The notes under the pieces: model-generated
The model's database searches: none
Told to the model about the DNA's origin: nothing
What the model saw: only the letters and a program-made list of their open reading frames with translations
Translations under genes and position numbers: made by a program
NCBI GenBank assembly: GCA_020284085.1
Contig: JACEVL010000144.1
Coordinates: forward strand, 1,498,501-1,562,500
Length of the DNA stretch: 64,000 nucleotides
Source of the DNA: Aporrectodea caliginosa
Lineage: Eukaryota; Annelida; Clitellata; Crassiclitellata; Lumbricidae
Direction: 5' to 3'
Shown here: positions 32,990 to 45,029 of the stretch, in pieces
How the letters are laid out: each line of letters begins with the position of its first letter
How positions within the stretch are numbered: position 1 is the stretch's first letter

Positions 32990-33785
32990 TTTTTCTTCTT
33001 CTTCTTCTTCTTCTTCTTCTTCTTCTTCTCCTCTCCTCCTTTTCCTCCTCCTCCTTCTCCTTGTTCACCTTCTTCTTCGCATTCTTCTTCTTCTTCGCAT
33101 TCTTCTCCTTCTTCTTCGAATTCCTTTTCATCATTGTCTTCTTCTTCACATTCTTCTCCTTCTTCTTCGAATTCCTTTTCATCATTGTCTTCTTCTTCAC
33201 ATTCTTCTCCTTCTTCTTCGAATTCCTTTTCATCATTGTCTTCTTCTTCACATTCTTCTCCTTCTTCTTCGAATTCCTTTTCATCATTGTGTCTTCTTCT
33301 TCGCATTCTTCTCCTTCTTCTTCGAATTCCTTTTCATCATTGTGTCTTCTTCTTCGCATTCTTCTCCTTCTTCTTCGAATTCCTTTTCATCATTGTCTTC
33401 TTCTTCGCATTCTTCTCCTTCTTCTTCGAATTCCTCTTCATCATTGTCTTGTTCTTCGCATTCTTCTCCTTCTTCTTCGAATTCCTTTTCATCATTGTCT
33501 TCTTCTTCGCATTCTTCTCTTTCTTCTTCGAATTCCTTTTCATCATTGTCTTCTTCTTCGCTTCTTCTCCTTCTTCTTCGAATTCCTCTTCATCATTGTC
33601 TTGTTCTTCGCATTCTTCTTCGCATTCTTCTTTTTATTTTCGCGTCCGTCACGTTCTCCTTCTTCTTCTTGTTCTTGCTCTTCTTCTTTTTCTTTTTCTT
33701 TTTCTTCTTCTTTGCATTCTTCTTCTCACTCTTCTTATTCGATTTTTCTTCTTCCTCTTCACATTCTTCTTGTATCAACTATGTA
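32990..33785. repeat. CTT-rich 51-bp minisatellite
   Basis: A (TTC)n start is followed by about ten ~51-bp units ('TTCTTCGAATTCCTTTTCAT', 'CATTGTCTTCTTCTTC'), some 53 bp. EcoRI sites GAATTC recur in register. The long Ser/Phe-rich frames on + and Lys/Glu-rich frames on - shift between units with 2-bp indels and are not genes. Confidence 0.9.
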
Positions 33786-34891
33786 TCGCAAACTGTTTTC
33801 AAAAGTAATTTAGCGCAACGATTTAAACCCGACGGCTAAATATCATTGCCTGATCCGCTTGATCTATAGATATGAACTTGAAACCATCTTCATATTTTGT
33901 ATTTTCATTGGTACGAATGTTTGATTGATAGACTGATGATGGTTCGATTAATAGGTTGAAAGATGAATAAATAGATGTGGGAATGGATAAATGGCTGAAT
34001 GGATGGACATACAAATATATTTATGCATGCATATATGTTCACGTATATTTGCATGTACAATGACAGCTTGAGTAATTAGTGAATGATTGATTTAATGGCT
34101 GATCGTTTGTCGCTTGATAGTGTGTTTGATCGAATCGTTGATTAGATGATTCTGTTTCATTGATTCGCTGATCGAGTGAATTTCGACGAAACGTGATTTC
34201 CTTCCGGAAGACTGCCTGCCAGTTCTTGTTCCACACCATTCAGCTGATAGATATACGCTATAAGCAAAGGATTTCTGACGAATTTCGTCATTTCCACCTT
34301 GCGAATGACAGTGTAAACGCTTCTCTAATCAACTGCTATAGTGCTTCATTGATAGCATAAACTTTGCTGCAGCCTCATCAACATTAACACTTTGACCAAG
34401 AGAGTGTACTAAAAGCGACTGGGAAACCAATGGCAGCTCATCGTTGAAATGTTAGATAGCCTACCTTATGTCAATAATATTGACGGCGCAATTTCGACAA
34501 CCACACTTACTATTCATCAGTAGCAGAAAATGGATCTTTCATTATGACTACGTACTGTTCCACCACAGATAGCTCAAGAAACATTTCCAGCCTATCTTAA
34601 ATGGCACCTATTTAAATTAGCTAGACATCCATGTTTAGCTCCTGGGTGAAGTTACATAAAGGTGCTACATAATAGACAGACACACAATACATACATACGT
34701 GTTCCTGCGCTAGCTGTCGGCTGCAAGCACAAAGGCTTGCCATTATAAATAAGAAAACTTCTTCCTGTGCTACGTTTGCTGATAACAATTTCGTATTATA
34801 TGAACTTACTAGTTTTACTAATCTCTGACAGCTTTTAACCAAGTCAGGAGCTACTTAGAATGCGCCATTAAAAGTTCTGTAATGCAAAAAC
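33786..34891. other. No recognised gene
   Basis: GATT-rich patches at 33920-34170; otherwise unique-looking AT-rich sequence. Confidence 0.4.
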
Positions 34892-34900
34892 TAGGACTGG

Positions 34901-36923
34901 TAGGGGAGACCGGGGCTGGATGCAACAGGGGTTGGTTGGCGGTTGCAACACCCTCGCTAGTTAAGCGCTAAATAATAGCAGCGTAAAATTAAATCACCTA
35001 CCTTGTAAAGAATATATTTTAGGTCAACATGACTTAATTTCTTGGCTGGTAGTTGACTAGAACTACCGAAAAAAGAAAAAAATTATTTTCGGACATCAAA
35101 AGTAAATTTGGCGATTTTGTGCTTTTTCGTAATGTAGCTCATTGTTTTGAAGCAATTTAGTGTTGTTTGGTGCCATAAGTTGGACAAGGAATTGGGCTTG
35201 AAAATGCATTTAGTCACTTTATTTAAATCCAACGCTGTCGATAACATTTTCTATAACAATGTCTATGCATTGCTTCGGGGTTGGTTGCAACATTTTAATC
35301 GGGGTTGGTTGCAACATGTTGCAACCAACCCCCATGCATTTATTTCAATTAACCGTATTCATTATAGGCCTGCTCGTCACAATTAGGGCAATCACAGACA
35401 CTCGAACAAAGCAGCATTAGAGGGAGGAACTCGCCGACAAAGCAGTTACAGCTTCTAAAAAAAACCGTATCAGAAGCAAAAGAACCCTAGATAGGTTCCA
35501 GTGAACTAAAGAGAGTGACTAAGGGGTCGTCCATTAATTATGTCAACAAATTTTAGGTTTTTGACCCCCCTCCCCCTTGTCAACAACTGTCAAACATTGA
35601 CGGACCCCCTAAAAATTATGTCAACAATCCCAGAAACCCTACACAAAAAAGAAACAAAATGCTCAATACATGTAGAATCATTTTAAAAAACTTTTTACAC
35701 TAAAAATGCAATGTCGAATTTCAAAATATATGAGTTTAGTTTATTACCAGCTTTTAGTAGTATTAAACATTAAGCACTTTATACTTTTTGGTATTTCTTA
35801 ATGTTTTCGCTGCCATTTTGGAAGGGTCTGTGTTGATTTATTGGAGAAAAATTTGTTGACGTCAACTTGTCCCGAACCCCCTCCCCTTGTCAACAACTGT
35901 CAAACTTTTCCAAACCCCTCCCCTATTTTGTTGACATAATTAATGGATGACCCCTAAGTCCACGGTCATCCAACCGGTACATAGCCAATTGTCGAGCGTC
36001 ACCAATCAACCGTGGCATATCCAGTTGTCGAGCGTCACCAGATCAACCGGTGCCTAGTCAGTCGTCAAGCCGAATAGATTATAAAACCCAAAAATGCAAA
36101 TCACAACTGTACATACCATGATGTAAGATACGAATTTCAGATAAGACAGACAGTGAGGAATCTGACAGATGATTTAGAAACGGAGGTCACATATTTTGCC
36201 ACAAAATCGACTTGGCGTTCATTTGATGATTAAGAAACTGTTCGATTTGTAATTCCAGAAATTTCAAGAACATATACGATTCCAATAGAGGATAATAATG
36301 AAGAAACTGCCTATTCCGTTAATAATGGCACTAAGCGAGGCAGTACGCAAATAACATTCCCATTTTCTTTTTCTGGTTACAATTTGAAGGCTTGAAAAGC
36401 TCTACAATTTTTAATTAAATCTTGAACATTATAAGCCTAAATAGATAGAAGTAGCCTAGCCTAGCTATGGGAGCTATATGCCTATCGAGTAGGCCTATAT
36501 ATATCGGACATTTTACAAAACGATTATTGCAGCAAAACAGTTTAATATCTTGATTGATGCTTTTGATTAGATTTAATTTTGATTTTCTTCAATTTATTAC
36601 ATTCTTATATGTAGGCAAGCCTCGGTAAGCCCTGGGCAATGCAGCCTCAGATGAATAATTATACTACTTTCAATACTGTTGCAACCTTCCCCCATAGTCG
36701 TTGCAACCAACCCCGGCCCGGGGTTGGTTGCAACACTTTGAAGCCCTCTGTTCAGTTAGCTATTGTGGTTACATCTTTGGTCACTGAGATCGTCACTATA
36801 GCTTGTTTTGGTGCTGAGATATAAAGGATATATATGGGCTAAAATGGTTGTAGGTTGTTCCAAAAATAAAAAAATGGCACACGAAAATATGAAAAGTGTT
36901 GCAACCAACCCCGGTCTTCCCTA
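34901..36923. mobile_element. DNA transposon with GGGGTTGGTTGCAAC repeats, 4-bp TSD
   Basis: Termini are TAGGGGAGACCGGGGCTGG (left) and, in reverse complement, TAGGGAAGACCGGGGTTGG (right), flanked by CTGG at 34897-34900 and 36924-36927. The 15-mer GGGGTTGGTTGCAAC or close variants occur at the ends and at 35278-35335 and 36677-36736 in both orientations, probably transposase-binding subterminal repeats. No transposase frame is visible. It is interrupted by a Harbinger-like MITE. Superfamily is uncertain. Confidence 0.75.
35523..35954. mobile_element. PIF/Harbinger-like MITE with TAA TSD
   Basis: Ends GGGGTCGTCCATTAATTATG and, reversed, GGGGTCATCCATTAATTATG, flanked by TAA at 35520-35522 and 35955-35957. 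The 3-bp TWA-type duplication and GGGG(C/T)CGTCCAT(T/A)AATTA ends fit PIF/Harbinger/ISL2EU-related MITEs. Subterminal 'CCCCTTGTCAACAACTGTCA' occurs near both ends. Confidence 0.85.
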
Positions 36924-37160
36924 CTGGTTAAAAATTAATCGAATAATCTTCAAAATTTAACTACGATCAATGGATTAAATTCGATTAATTTGGTGTCAGT
37001 TATATAAAGCGTGAAAAACTGTTTAAAATGTACCATAGTCACTGAGTCAGTTAGGCCGACTGCTTTCTTTCCACAAAAAACTTCAATAATTCCACATGCT
37101 GAAGGTGACACATCTGCGACGTGTTTAAACCGCGATAGGCGAAATGTTTATTGCAATAAA

Positions 37161-37456
37161 CTTTAGACCATCATGACCTTCTAGTTCCGAGGTCTCGGAC
37201 TGCCACAGCACAGCATCGTGCCTATGCCTCGGTTGGCCCTTTGCTATAGAATGACCTGCCTACGATAACTCGAGCTGTGATGTTATCTGGGGCACTACTG
37301 TTTCTGCACGTTCTCTTAAGACTTTCTTTTTTCGAGGGGCCCTTCGCACTGGAAGCGCCTCTGATTAGGTTGTACTGTGAGAGGCGCTTTATAAATCCGT
37401 AAATAGAATAGAATAGAATGGAATAGAATAGAATAGAATAGAATAGAATAGAATAG
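37161..37456 (+). mobile_element. L2-like LINE tail with (AATAG)n
   Basis: It contains 'GAAGCGCCTCTGATTAGG' and 'GAGAGGCGCTTTATAAATCC' followed by a GAATA pentanucleotide array. AATAAA occurs on both sides (37155-37160, 37457-37462), a possible short target duplication. Confidence 0.75.
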
Positions 37457-37686
37457 AATAAAGACAATTAATTTTGTCGCCATCAACATTTACCTCATAT
37501 GCAAAACAATCGCATAATTTTCCAATCAAGCGTTTCACATTATCATTTTTCGTCATATTGTTTACTCCGGAAATGGACCGCTCGACATTCTCAAATAAGT
37601 AAAAAAATTAATCGAACAAGCCGAAACGAATAGATTGACATTTTTAACGATTGATCGATTACTTAACGATAAAATCCGCAGCCCTA

Positions 37687-38850
37687 AAAATACATATTAT
37701 TGATCACCGGCGGATGAAGCCTCTGGTTTGGCTCAAAATTTCATAGCTAGAGCCACAAGGACCCAAACGATAAAGCTAGCAGTCATATATAATTGTAAAC
37801 TCTACACTGAATCTATAGGCCTACTATATCCAACAGAGAATGAAGCCTAAAGCGCTATCCCACAGTTCGCAGTTATTATCCAACATTGAAATGCTCATCT
37901 CTAAAGCCAGCAAATTTTGTACTCATCATTTGACAATTTTATTTGCGCTGAAAGCTTTTCTAGCATCGGGGTAATCGTAAACTCCACATTTTTAAAAGCG
38001 CTACCCTAAAGCTAAGCGCAAAGCACCAGCTTATTCACGAGTGCTGCGTCGTATCAGAGGGGTTGTCTAGAGATCGATTTCCAGTAGAGATCCGAGTTCG
38101 TTTTTTATATTTCTATTGTAAGTTGCGGTCTGTCAACCTGTCAGATAATAAAACAGAATATCTATCTATCTAGAGAGACTAGGGAGAGGAGGCAGAACAG
38201 CTGTTTGCCTTTGCTGGTTTCTCGTAATCTTCAGAGGCCCAACAGAAGCATTGGAATTCACTGTACAGCTCTGTTCTTTCCGTGAATTATGTACTCTGCT
38301 AACTGTTTATCTGTCTCAACTTTTTACCAATTGTACCTCTCATCCGGTCTCCATAACCCTCTTATATTTTCGGACTTCTCTAACGGAAATTATTATTGTG
38401 AACTGTGGCTTTGAGGTGATCATCGATTGTAGATTATGATATCGACAATTTAGAAGAGTCAAGATCACACAGATCGGATAAGATTACTCTAGATTAGTTT
38501 GCTTAGACAAGTAAAACCTATTGCTTAGAAACTGTTTTGCTTTCTTTCAGGTAGAACGCAAGCCTTCGTTGCCAACACATTGTTTTAAAACCAATGACAG
38601 AATATAAACTGGCGCTATAGAAGCCGGGAACAGCCTACGTCTGACGCACAGTGGAATATCGCCACTCCTATAGTCACACATTTTTCTATAGAGGATTAGA
38701 CGCCACAGCGAATAGAATATTAGACATCCATTTAAGAGGAAATTCAGCTAAATAAAAATTGTTTTCCTAACTCTGTCTTTGAGACAACACCACCAACAAC
38801 GACGACGATATCGATGACAATGACAGATAACAACCGATATAAATGAATAG
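37687..38850. other. No gene; one dispersed repeat
   Basis: 37975-38070 is the inverted partner of 13385-13500. The rest shows no supported frame. Confidence 0.4.
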
Positions 38851-38854
38851 CTAC

Positions 38855-39100
<246 letters not shown>

Positions 39101-39609
39101 GATGATGAAGATGATGATGATGTTAATAAGCGTTTAAATGCGAACTTCCATTAACTGTCTTTACCTTCCTTTATTTCACATTCCTTTGTGTTATTACTTC
39201 TCGTGTCATGCCTTACTGAAGGAGTTGACACTATCTTGTTTTCTTCGCTCTTTTCGCCCTTACCTTAACTGATCTTTTTGTACTTTGGCTAACCTTTTGA
39301 CCTTATAATTATAGTCTTTCTTCATCAGATTAGTTTATTTACTTTAGTTTTGGCTTGTCTCATTTTAATTTGCCTTGACTTTCATTGAGCTTAAAATGGA
39401 TAAATGCAATTTTGCCAATATATCGATGTATACAATATTTGAATCTAAGACTATACTTCATAAAAGCTTTCGAGATATAAAACCAACACGGGAAGGTGCT
39501 CCTACTGTAGGATTGACTCAAAGTCTATTCAACAAAGGTCTTCTAAATGCGAGTCTAGTGCGAACATAAAACTTTAACGGAATAAATATAAACTATCAAT
39601 TATATAAAA
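39101..39609. other. No recognised gene
   Basis: AT-rich; a 64-codon frame at 39375-39569 has no recognisable features. Confidence 0.35.
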
Positions 39610-40880
39610 TCAAAACAAGTTTATTGTTTCACATTTTATTTAGTGTCCATTAGCACAGCATTTCTGAAAAGCAATTATTACTAAAAACGTTGGTACAGAT
39701 TAGTTGAATACTTGGAGAAGGGAAACAATTGAGAGATACAAAAGGGATCAGAGGCCCACTAGGCAGGAACCCCTAAGCAGTGACATAGGATCAGTTAAAC
39801 ATGACAATTCCCAGATATGACAACCCAAAGCTACAATTAAACGAAATATAGTGATACAAGGAGTCAGACACCATGATGCATGTTTCTAATCTGCAAGATA
39901 GGAAAGCCGAGTTCGAAAACAGTTGTATGTTATTCTTAACTAACAACTTCATGCTTAATCATTGTGCAACACACAGTAAACGAGGAGAATTATATGAATA
40001 AGCAGTAGGGTAGGACAATTTGGAGCAGGTTTTTGAAAGGTGCACGTAGTCGAAGAGCAATAATTCTTAGCATAGGCTAACCCACATTCATTTCAGTTGG
40101 TAGGCAGTAGGTGCATTTTAAAGGACCGTTTGAAGGAAGCCCAGGTCTTCAAGCGACGTATCTGCCAAGGCAGATTATTCCAAGTCATAGGACCCTTGTA
40201 CTGTAATTAGTTCGATATCCGACTGGGCGGAGAATTTCCATGGCCCTTGCATTGCGATTATGTATCTCATTAATTTTGTAAACGTGAAATAATCTTTAAA
40301 GTTCTGTGGAAAGGCTTTGCGAATATACCTGAACATAAACATAAAATATATTTTCCATGTTCAAGATTCTCACATGTCGAAATAGGCCTAGGCAGAAGTA
40401 TGAGCATTGTACTTGCATTTGGTAATTACACGAATGGCCCTCTTCAGTAATTTCACCAGTCTATCTAGTCGAGTTGGATAATTCGAAGCCCAACTTATGT
40501 TACAGTACGTCAGGTATGGGTGGATTAGGGCATAATAGAGTTTGTGTAATATATGAGAGGGGAGCAGATCGGAGATCTTGGCCGTAACACCCACATTTTT
40601 TGCAATTTTCTTTTCAATATTATTAATGTGGACATTCCAAGTAAGGTGTTCAACAATATGAACTCCTATGAATTTAGTTGATTTTACTTGTAACATTTAT
40701 GAGTTTTCAATAGACATGAATAGTTCAAGTCAGGTAGTGGCTTTGTGATCGACCATTCTAAGCGCAACATTTGTTTTGAGAAGATTCAATGATAACGGAT
40801 TAGCCTTAAACCAATCAGCTATCAGTGTTAACTCGTGATTAGCAATCATTATGGTGATCAGACGTAATACTATTTCGAAT
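39610..40880 (-). mobile_element. Decayed LINE (same family as 18893-20880)
   Basis: Read on -, about 40860-40388 encodes ADWFKANPLSLN, then FIGVHIVEHLTWNVHINNI, KNVGVTAKISDLLPSHILHK and YYALIHPYLTYCNISWASNY. These align motif by motif with the 3' third of the intact-looking RT. Later parts are full of stops. The 3' UTR ('CTTAGGGGTTCCTGCCTAGTG') runs to about 39610. Confidence 0.8.
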
Positions 40881-41503
40881 AATAGTTTTCCGCTGAAAAG
40901 CTGAACACCTTCTTCTGACGAGCAAGGAGAAAACTACGGTTCAGTTAATCTTAAGACGAGACTACATCTATGAGGTGGCCCTACGTAGGCTACCCCATCA
41001 CATTTGAAAGGTGGATGAATAAACGCTCAGCTACAGACATAAAAGTAAATTGCGTTGAAGTACCTTATCTTACTTTACGTAAATAATACAATATGTTAAT
41101 TTAATTTATCTGAGTAAGTAAGTAAGTAAGAATATTCTTTATTAGACTACCAGCAAACGAACAGTAGCCTACAAAAGGAATAAATGATAATAACAGTTTA
41201 AGCAAAGTCGTATAGCATTCCTATAATAAAATTTCTCTTGGCAATAAAATCTTAGTTGAATTTATCTAAACAAAATCTCAGTTGAATTTATCTAAACAAT
41301 ATCTAAGTTTAATTTATATAAACAGTATCTTAGTTTAATTTAAATAAACAATACATTTAATTTAAAGCAAAGCATTTATCTGTGTAAAAAAATAAGCAAA
41401 CAGTGGTTCTAGCACAAATAGCACGTCTTCCGAACACTTGTTATGTTATGTTATATTATTATGGTAGAATACGATTTGTTAAACCATACATTACTTTCAT
41501 AGT
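40881..41503. other. No recognised gene
   Basis: AT-rich; 41260-41370 has about four diverged ~35-bp units around 'ATCT(C/A)AGTT(G/T)AATTTATCTAAACA'. Confidence 0.45.
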
Positions 41504-41604
41504 GTCGGCGGCGGCGCGCCGGTCAATTTTGGTCGGCGGCGGCGGCGCGCCGCCGACCAACAAAAATCGGCGGCGGCGGCGGCGCGGCGCGGCGTGGCGT
41601 CACG
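41504..41604. repeat. GGC-rich block with AscI-type palindromes (copy 1)
   Basis: Almost pure C/G inside AT-rich DNA: (GGC)n runs and two GGCGCGCC palindromes separated by AATTTTGG and CAACAAAAATC. A related block lies at 44403-44524. Confidence 0.85.
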
Positions 41605-41964
41605 GATCCAAAAGTTTATGAGGGGGTCAAATGGGTGTCCGAACTTTTGAAATAGTTTGAATTTCCACACTGTAATTCTGGCATTTTAAGCTGTCATCTG
41701 AAGAAATTGCTCTATTATTTCAGTGCTGATAGGAATCAGCTGTCACTCGTAGTTAGACATTTATTGAAATTAATTTTTTAAACCTAGAAAACAGGGCCTA
41801 TGTTTAATTTCCAAGAACGCCATAAGCCTTTAGTAAACGAATTGCTGACTATAAGACATAATAAAATATAATAATCTTTGTTTATTATTCCAAACTAACA
41901 CACCGCAGTGTGATTACAATTCATAGTACGAATGGATAATCACAAGTTATTAAATAAAACTGTT
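41605..41964. other. No recognised gene
   Basis: AT-rich, no supported frame. Confidence 0.4.
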
Positions 41965-42135
41965 TGGCAGCCATGCACGGCGCCCATCACGTCCTACTGC
42001 TCATTTACGAACGCCATATGGCGAATGAAAGGCTGAGTCGACCTTTGGAGGGTAGTGGGAATTGATCCCGCGTCCATGCTGATCTTCTACTCTTCGTGCC
42101 AAAGTTTTACCATTTACCATTAACCCCTCCACGGC
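41965..42135 (-). mobile_element. tRNA-derived SINE, second family (copy 2)
   Basis: Reverse complement of the family at 23288: 'AATGAGCAGTAGGAC', 'GGGCGCC', 'GGCTGAGTCGACC' and a diverged B-box region near 42063-42080. Confidence 0.65.
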
Positions 42136-43064
42136 GTATCACAAGTAAGTAATTTTAATTATTTTCAATTTTGTAAGCCTTTAGTCAACGTAACAGAAGA
42201 GTGCATCCTTTACTTATAGATTAAGGAGCCTGGTGCCTGTTTTTTAAATGAAAAACTGTTTTTCCGCGAGTTTGCTTTTAGTAGCTTCAGCCATCGCGTT
42301 ACTATTTATAATTATATCCCATTTATCACAATTAAAGCTAATGTTTATTTATTTCAAGAACGTGAATTGATTTTATACATACCAAATAGTCTTTGTTTCA
42401 TAGCAGTTTAATCCATAGCAGTTAAAAATGCAGATCGCCAATCCGAAAGCCACTAGTAGGCTACTTAGGGATTTGCAATTTCTTAAAATGCATGCCTATC
42501 CAAAACGCTGTATGACTTGGGTTTAGATGCACTAGAAATTTGATATAATTATATTACACTGTTGGAGCATGAGCTGCATGTGCTTATTTGATGATAGATA
42601 TGCTTAAGCCTGCAAGATGATCAGATGGAGTATCATATCAACAATGACTCATTCACTGTGTATGCGTTTTGTGAATGGATGACTCGTGAACTTTGGAAAT
42701 GTTAGCCAAAATCCTGAGAGAGAGGACACTTTGTTCACTTGGAAAATGAGGGTCAATTTAGGGTCATACCAATCTACCGTGGCATGTCGATGCTGTCTGT
42801 CTTCCAATCCGGCCCCTCCCTACTTACATACCATAAGATAGACCGAACAGCAATACTTGGGGAAGCAAATTATTTGGGCTATGAGAAGAACTAAACCTCG
42901 CCCATGCAAAGCCCGTGGCCCGTTATAGCAGCGCACCATGACGGGCGGGTCTGGTCGTGAGGGGCGCCGGCATACAACCAGGAGGGTTGCGAGGATGGTT
43001 CGCCCCAGACATGTGACTTAATATTGCCGATATTGTATAGATCATAATAAAGTATGCTTTACAT
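42136..43064. other. No recognised gene
   Basis: No supported coding frame. 42890-43020 is GC-richer ('GGCGGGTCTGGTCGTGAGGG') and could be a repeat end, but no partner was found here. Confidence 0.35.
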
Positions 43065-43834
43065 CAGTGTTATTTTACTTCACAAAATAATTTCTATTTC
43101 AGTTTCAGTTCAGTTCGGCTGGGAGTAATTTCAGTTTCAGTTCAGTTTCAGTTCTCAAATAATTTCAGTTCAACTTCAACTTCGAGTTCTCAAATAATTT
43201 CAGTTCAACTTCAACTTCGAGTTCTTAAATAATTTCAGTTCAAGTTACAGTTCTCCAAAAATACGCCACACTCATGCATTTCCCGTTTTCTCATCCATCA
43301 CAACGCACTTCGATTTCCCAGACTCTTCACAATACTCAAAATATTCCCAAACTGGACTCTCCCTTTTCCTACCGGACAACAAACGAGCTAAACTTGACGA
43401 CATTCTCGAAAAGAACCGCTGAACGACAATACTGTGAACGATAATACCGTGATATACCGAGAAATCTCGCGAGATTAACGACTTTCTATTAAGTTCTTAA
43501 CATAGTCCAACGAAAGACTGGTTCACCGCTAATTTAAGTCAGTATTCAGTAAGTAAATTACTTCATTTCTATAACATAGTCCAACGAAAGACTGGTTCAC
43601 CGCTAATTTAAGTCAGTAAGTAAATTACTTCATTTCTATTTTTAGTCATAAATGTGTATAATTTCCGTTCGGATTTTAATTATCGTTACAGTTTTTATTC
43701 AGTTCGGCATCATTTATTTCCGTTTCCGTTCAGTTTTCGTTCTTAGAATATTTTCAGTTATCGTTATACTTATCGTTAACGGAATGGATTATTTTCAGTT
43801 CGACTTATCGTTTCCGTTAACGAATATAACACTG
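43065..43834. mobile_element. hAT-type MITE (copy B)
   Basis: Starts CAGTGTTATTTTACTT and ends with reverse-complement CAGTGTTATATTCGTTAAC. It has a perfect 8-bp duplication CTTTACAT at 43057-43064 and 43835-43842. The interior is TTTCAGTTCAGTT repeats and a ~60-bp direct repeat ('AACATAGTCCAACGAAAGAC' at about 43500 and 43574). Same family as 12694-13192. No transposase. Confidence 0.92.
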
Positions 43835-43974
43835 CTTTACATGTACGTACATTCACTCAATTTAGCTGCACTTAGGAGTTAACTTAAACCCGCAGGTAAT
43901 TTCATGGAATTAACTGGAGGGTTGAAAATGAATTCGGGGATTGAACATCCCAACCCACCAACAATTCAATCACC

Positions 43975-44050
<76 letters not shown>

Positions 44051-44095
44051 CCTCTGTCTTACATATATATGTAGTATGCATGTAAGACAGAGGAC
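43975..44095. repeat. (TA)n plus 14-bp hairpin
   Basis: About 75 bp of TA, then CCTCTGTCTTACAT and ATGTAAGACAGAGG as perfect inverted 14-mers around a short loop. Confidence 0.9.
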
Positions 44096-44154
44096 TTTTC
44101 GATCTTCTCTCATTCCTATCCATCTATTCAATCTATCTATCAGTCATTAAGTCC

Positions 44155-44325
44155 ACCCACCCATGCATTCATCCATCCATCCATCCCACCAAACCATCCA
44201 TCTATCTATCCATCCATCCATCATCTGTCTTCTGTCTGCCTGTCTGTGTCTGTGTCTCTCTGTTTCTGTCTGTCTGTCTGTCTCTGTCTGTCTGGCTGTA
44301 TGTCTTTCTGTGGCTACTTGTATTA
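44155..44325. repeat. CATC and CTGT microsatellite tract
   Basis: CATCCATC repeats followed by TGTCTGTC repeats. Confidence 0.9.
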
Positions 44326-44402
44326 CCCACTGATGCAACAATTTATCATGAAATCATGCAAAACATGAAATATGCAACAAAACCATTGAACACATCAGCG
44401 TG

Positions 44403-44524
44403 GCATCGGCGGCGCGCCGATGAATTATCGGCGGCGGCGGCGTCGGCGCGCCGATCCACAAAAATCGGCGGCGGCGGCGTCCGAAAAATGTCGGCGGCGG
44501 CGGCGCGGCGCGGCCGGCGCAGGG
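44403..44524. repeat. GGC-rich block with AscI-type palindromes (copy 2)
   Basis: It shares with 41504-41604 the GGCGGCGGCG runs, two GGCGCGCC palindromes and the spacer CACAAAAATCGG. It is slightly longer and ends in GCGCGGCCGGCGCAGG. Confidence 0.85.
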
Positions 44525-44584
44525 CTCTAGCATCAACTCGATGAGAAATTATGTCCTCGTAAAAATGCCAGGACTAAGAGGAAA

Positions 44585-45029
44585 CAGGGTTGCCAGATTT
44601 CGGAAGTGATTGGTCGCGAAATAGCCAAAAAGTGGCGAGCCTAAAAGCTAACTGAAAACTTTAATACATTTGTGCTAGGTACGTCAATATACATGCTTCA
44701 TTGGTTTCGCCAAGACACGTGATGAAACCACTGACGTAAAAATTTTGATGACAGGCTGGTTCGCGCTTACCGTAGACTAGTCCGTGCTCTGTAGAGCATG
44801 TAGCCTATTTATTACTAACTAAGCCACACTACATAAGAATAGTAGCTAGTAACAGTTACCCTGTAGCCTACTGCGGTCAGTTTATGAGAATTCATGATGT
44901 CGCCGTAGCGACCGCGGTACAATTCAAAAGTAGCCCAAATATCGCGGGGTCGCGAGGACGAAATTTTCAGTCTCGAGCGCATTGAAAAGTAGCCCAACTC
45001 GCGATTTTCGCGACTGCTTGGCAACCCTG
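44585..45029. mobile_element. hAT MITE with CAGGGTTGCCA termini
   Basis: Left CAGGGTTGCCAGATTTCGG; right in reverse complement CAGGGTTGCCAAGCAGTCG. Flanks AGAGGAAA and AGCGAAAA match 6 of 8. Subterminal 'TAGCCCAA'/'TAGCCAAA' and TCGCG words occur at both ends. No coding capacity. Confidence 0.75.

Larger units (their letters stand above)
34892..37686 (-). mobile_element. Deleted hAT-like element (copy 2), multiply interrupted
   Basis: Left end CTAGGACTGG|TTAAAAATTAATCG is split by the element at 34901-36923. The body 36928-37686 follows copy 1 closely ('TCACTGAGTCAGTTA', 'GGAAATGGACCGCTCGACAT') and ends in GCAGCCCTA at 37686. It carries the same decayed BED-finger stretch. A LINE tail is inserted at about 37161-37456. 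Orientation follows the transposase remnant. Confidence 0.75.

Noticed and set aside
32957..33839. Long Ser/Phe-rich frames (up to 283 codons) and Lys/Glu-rich frames opposite
   Set aside because: Product of the CTT-rich 51-bp minisatellite; frames shift with 2-bp indels and no domain is present.
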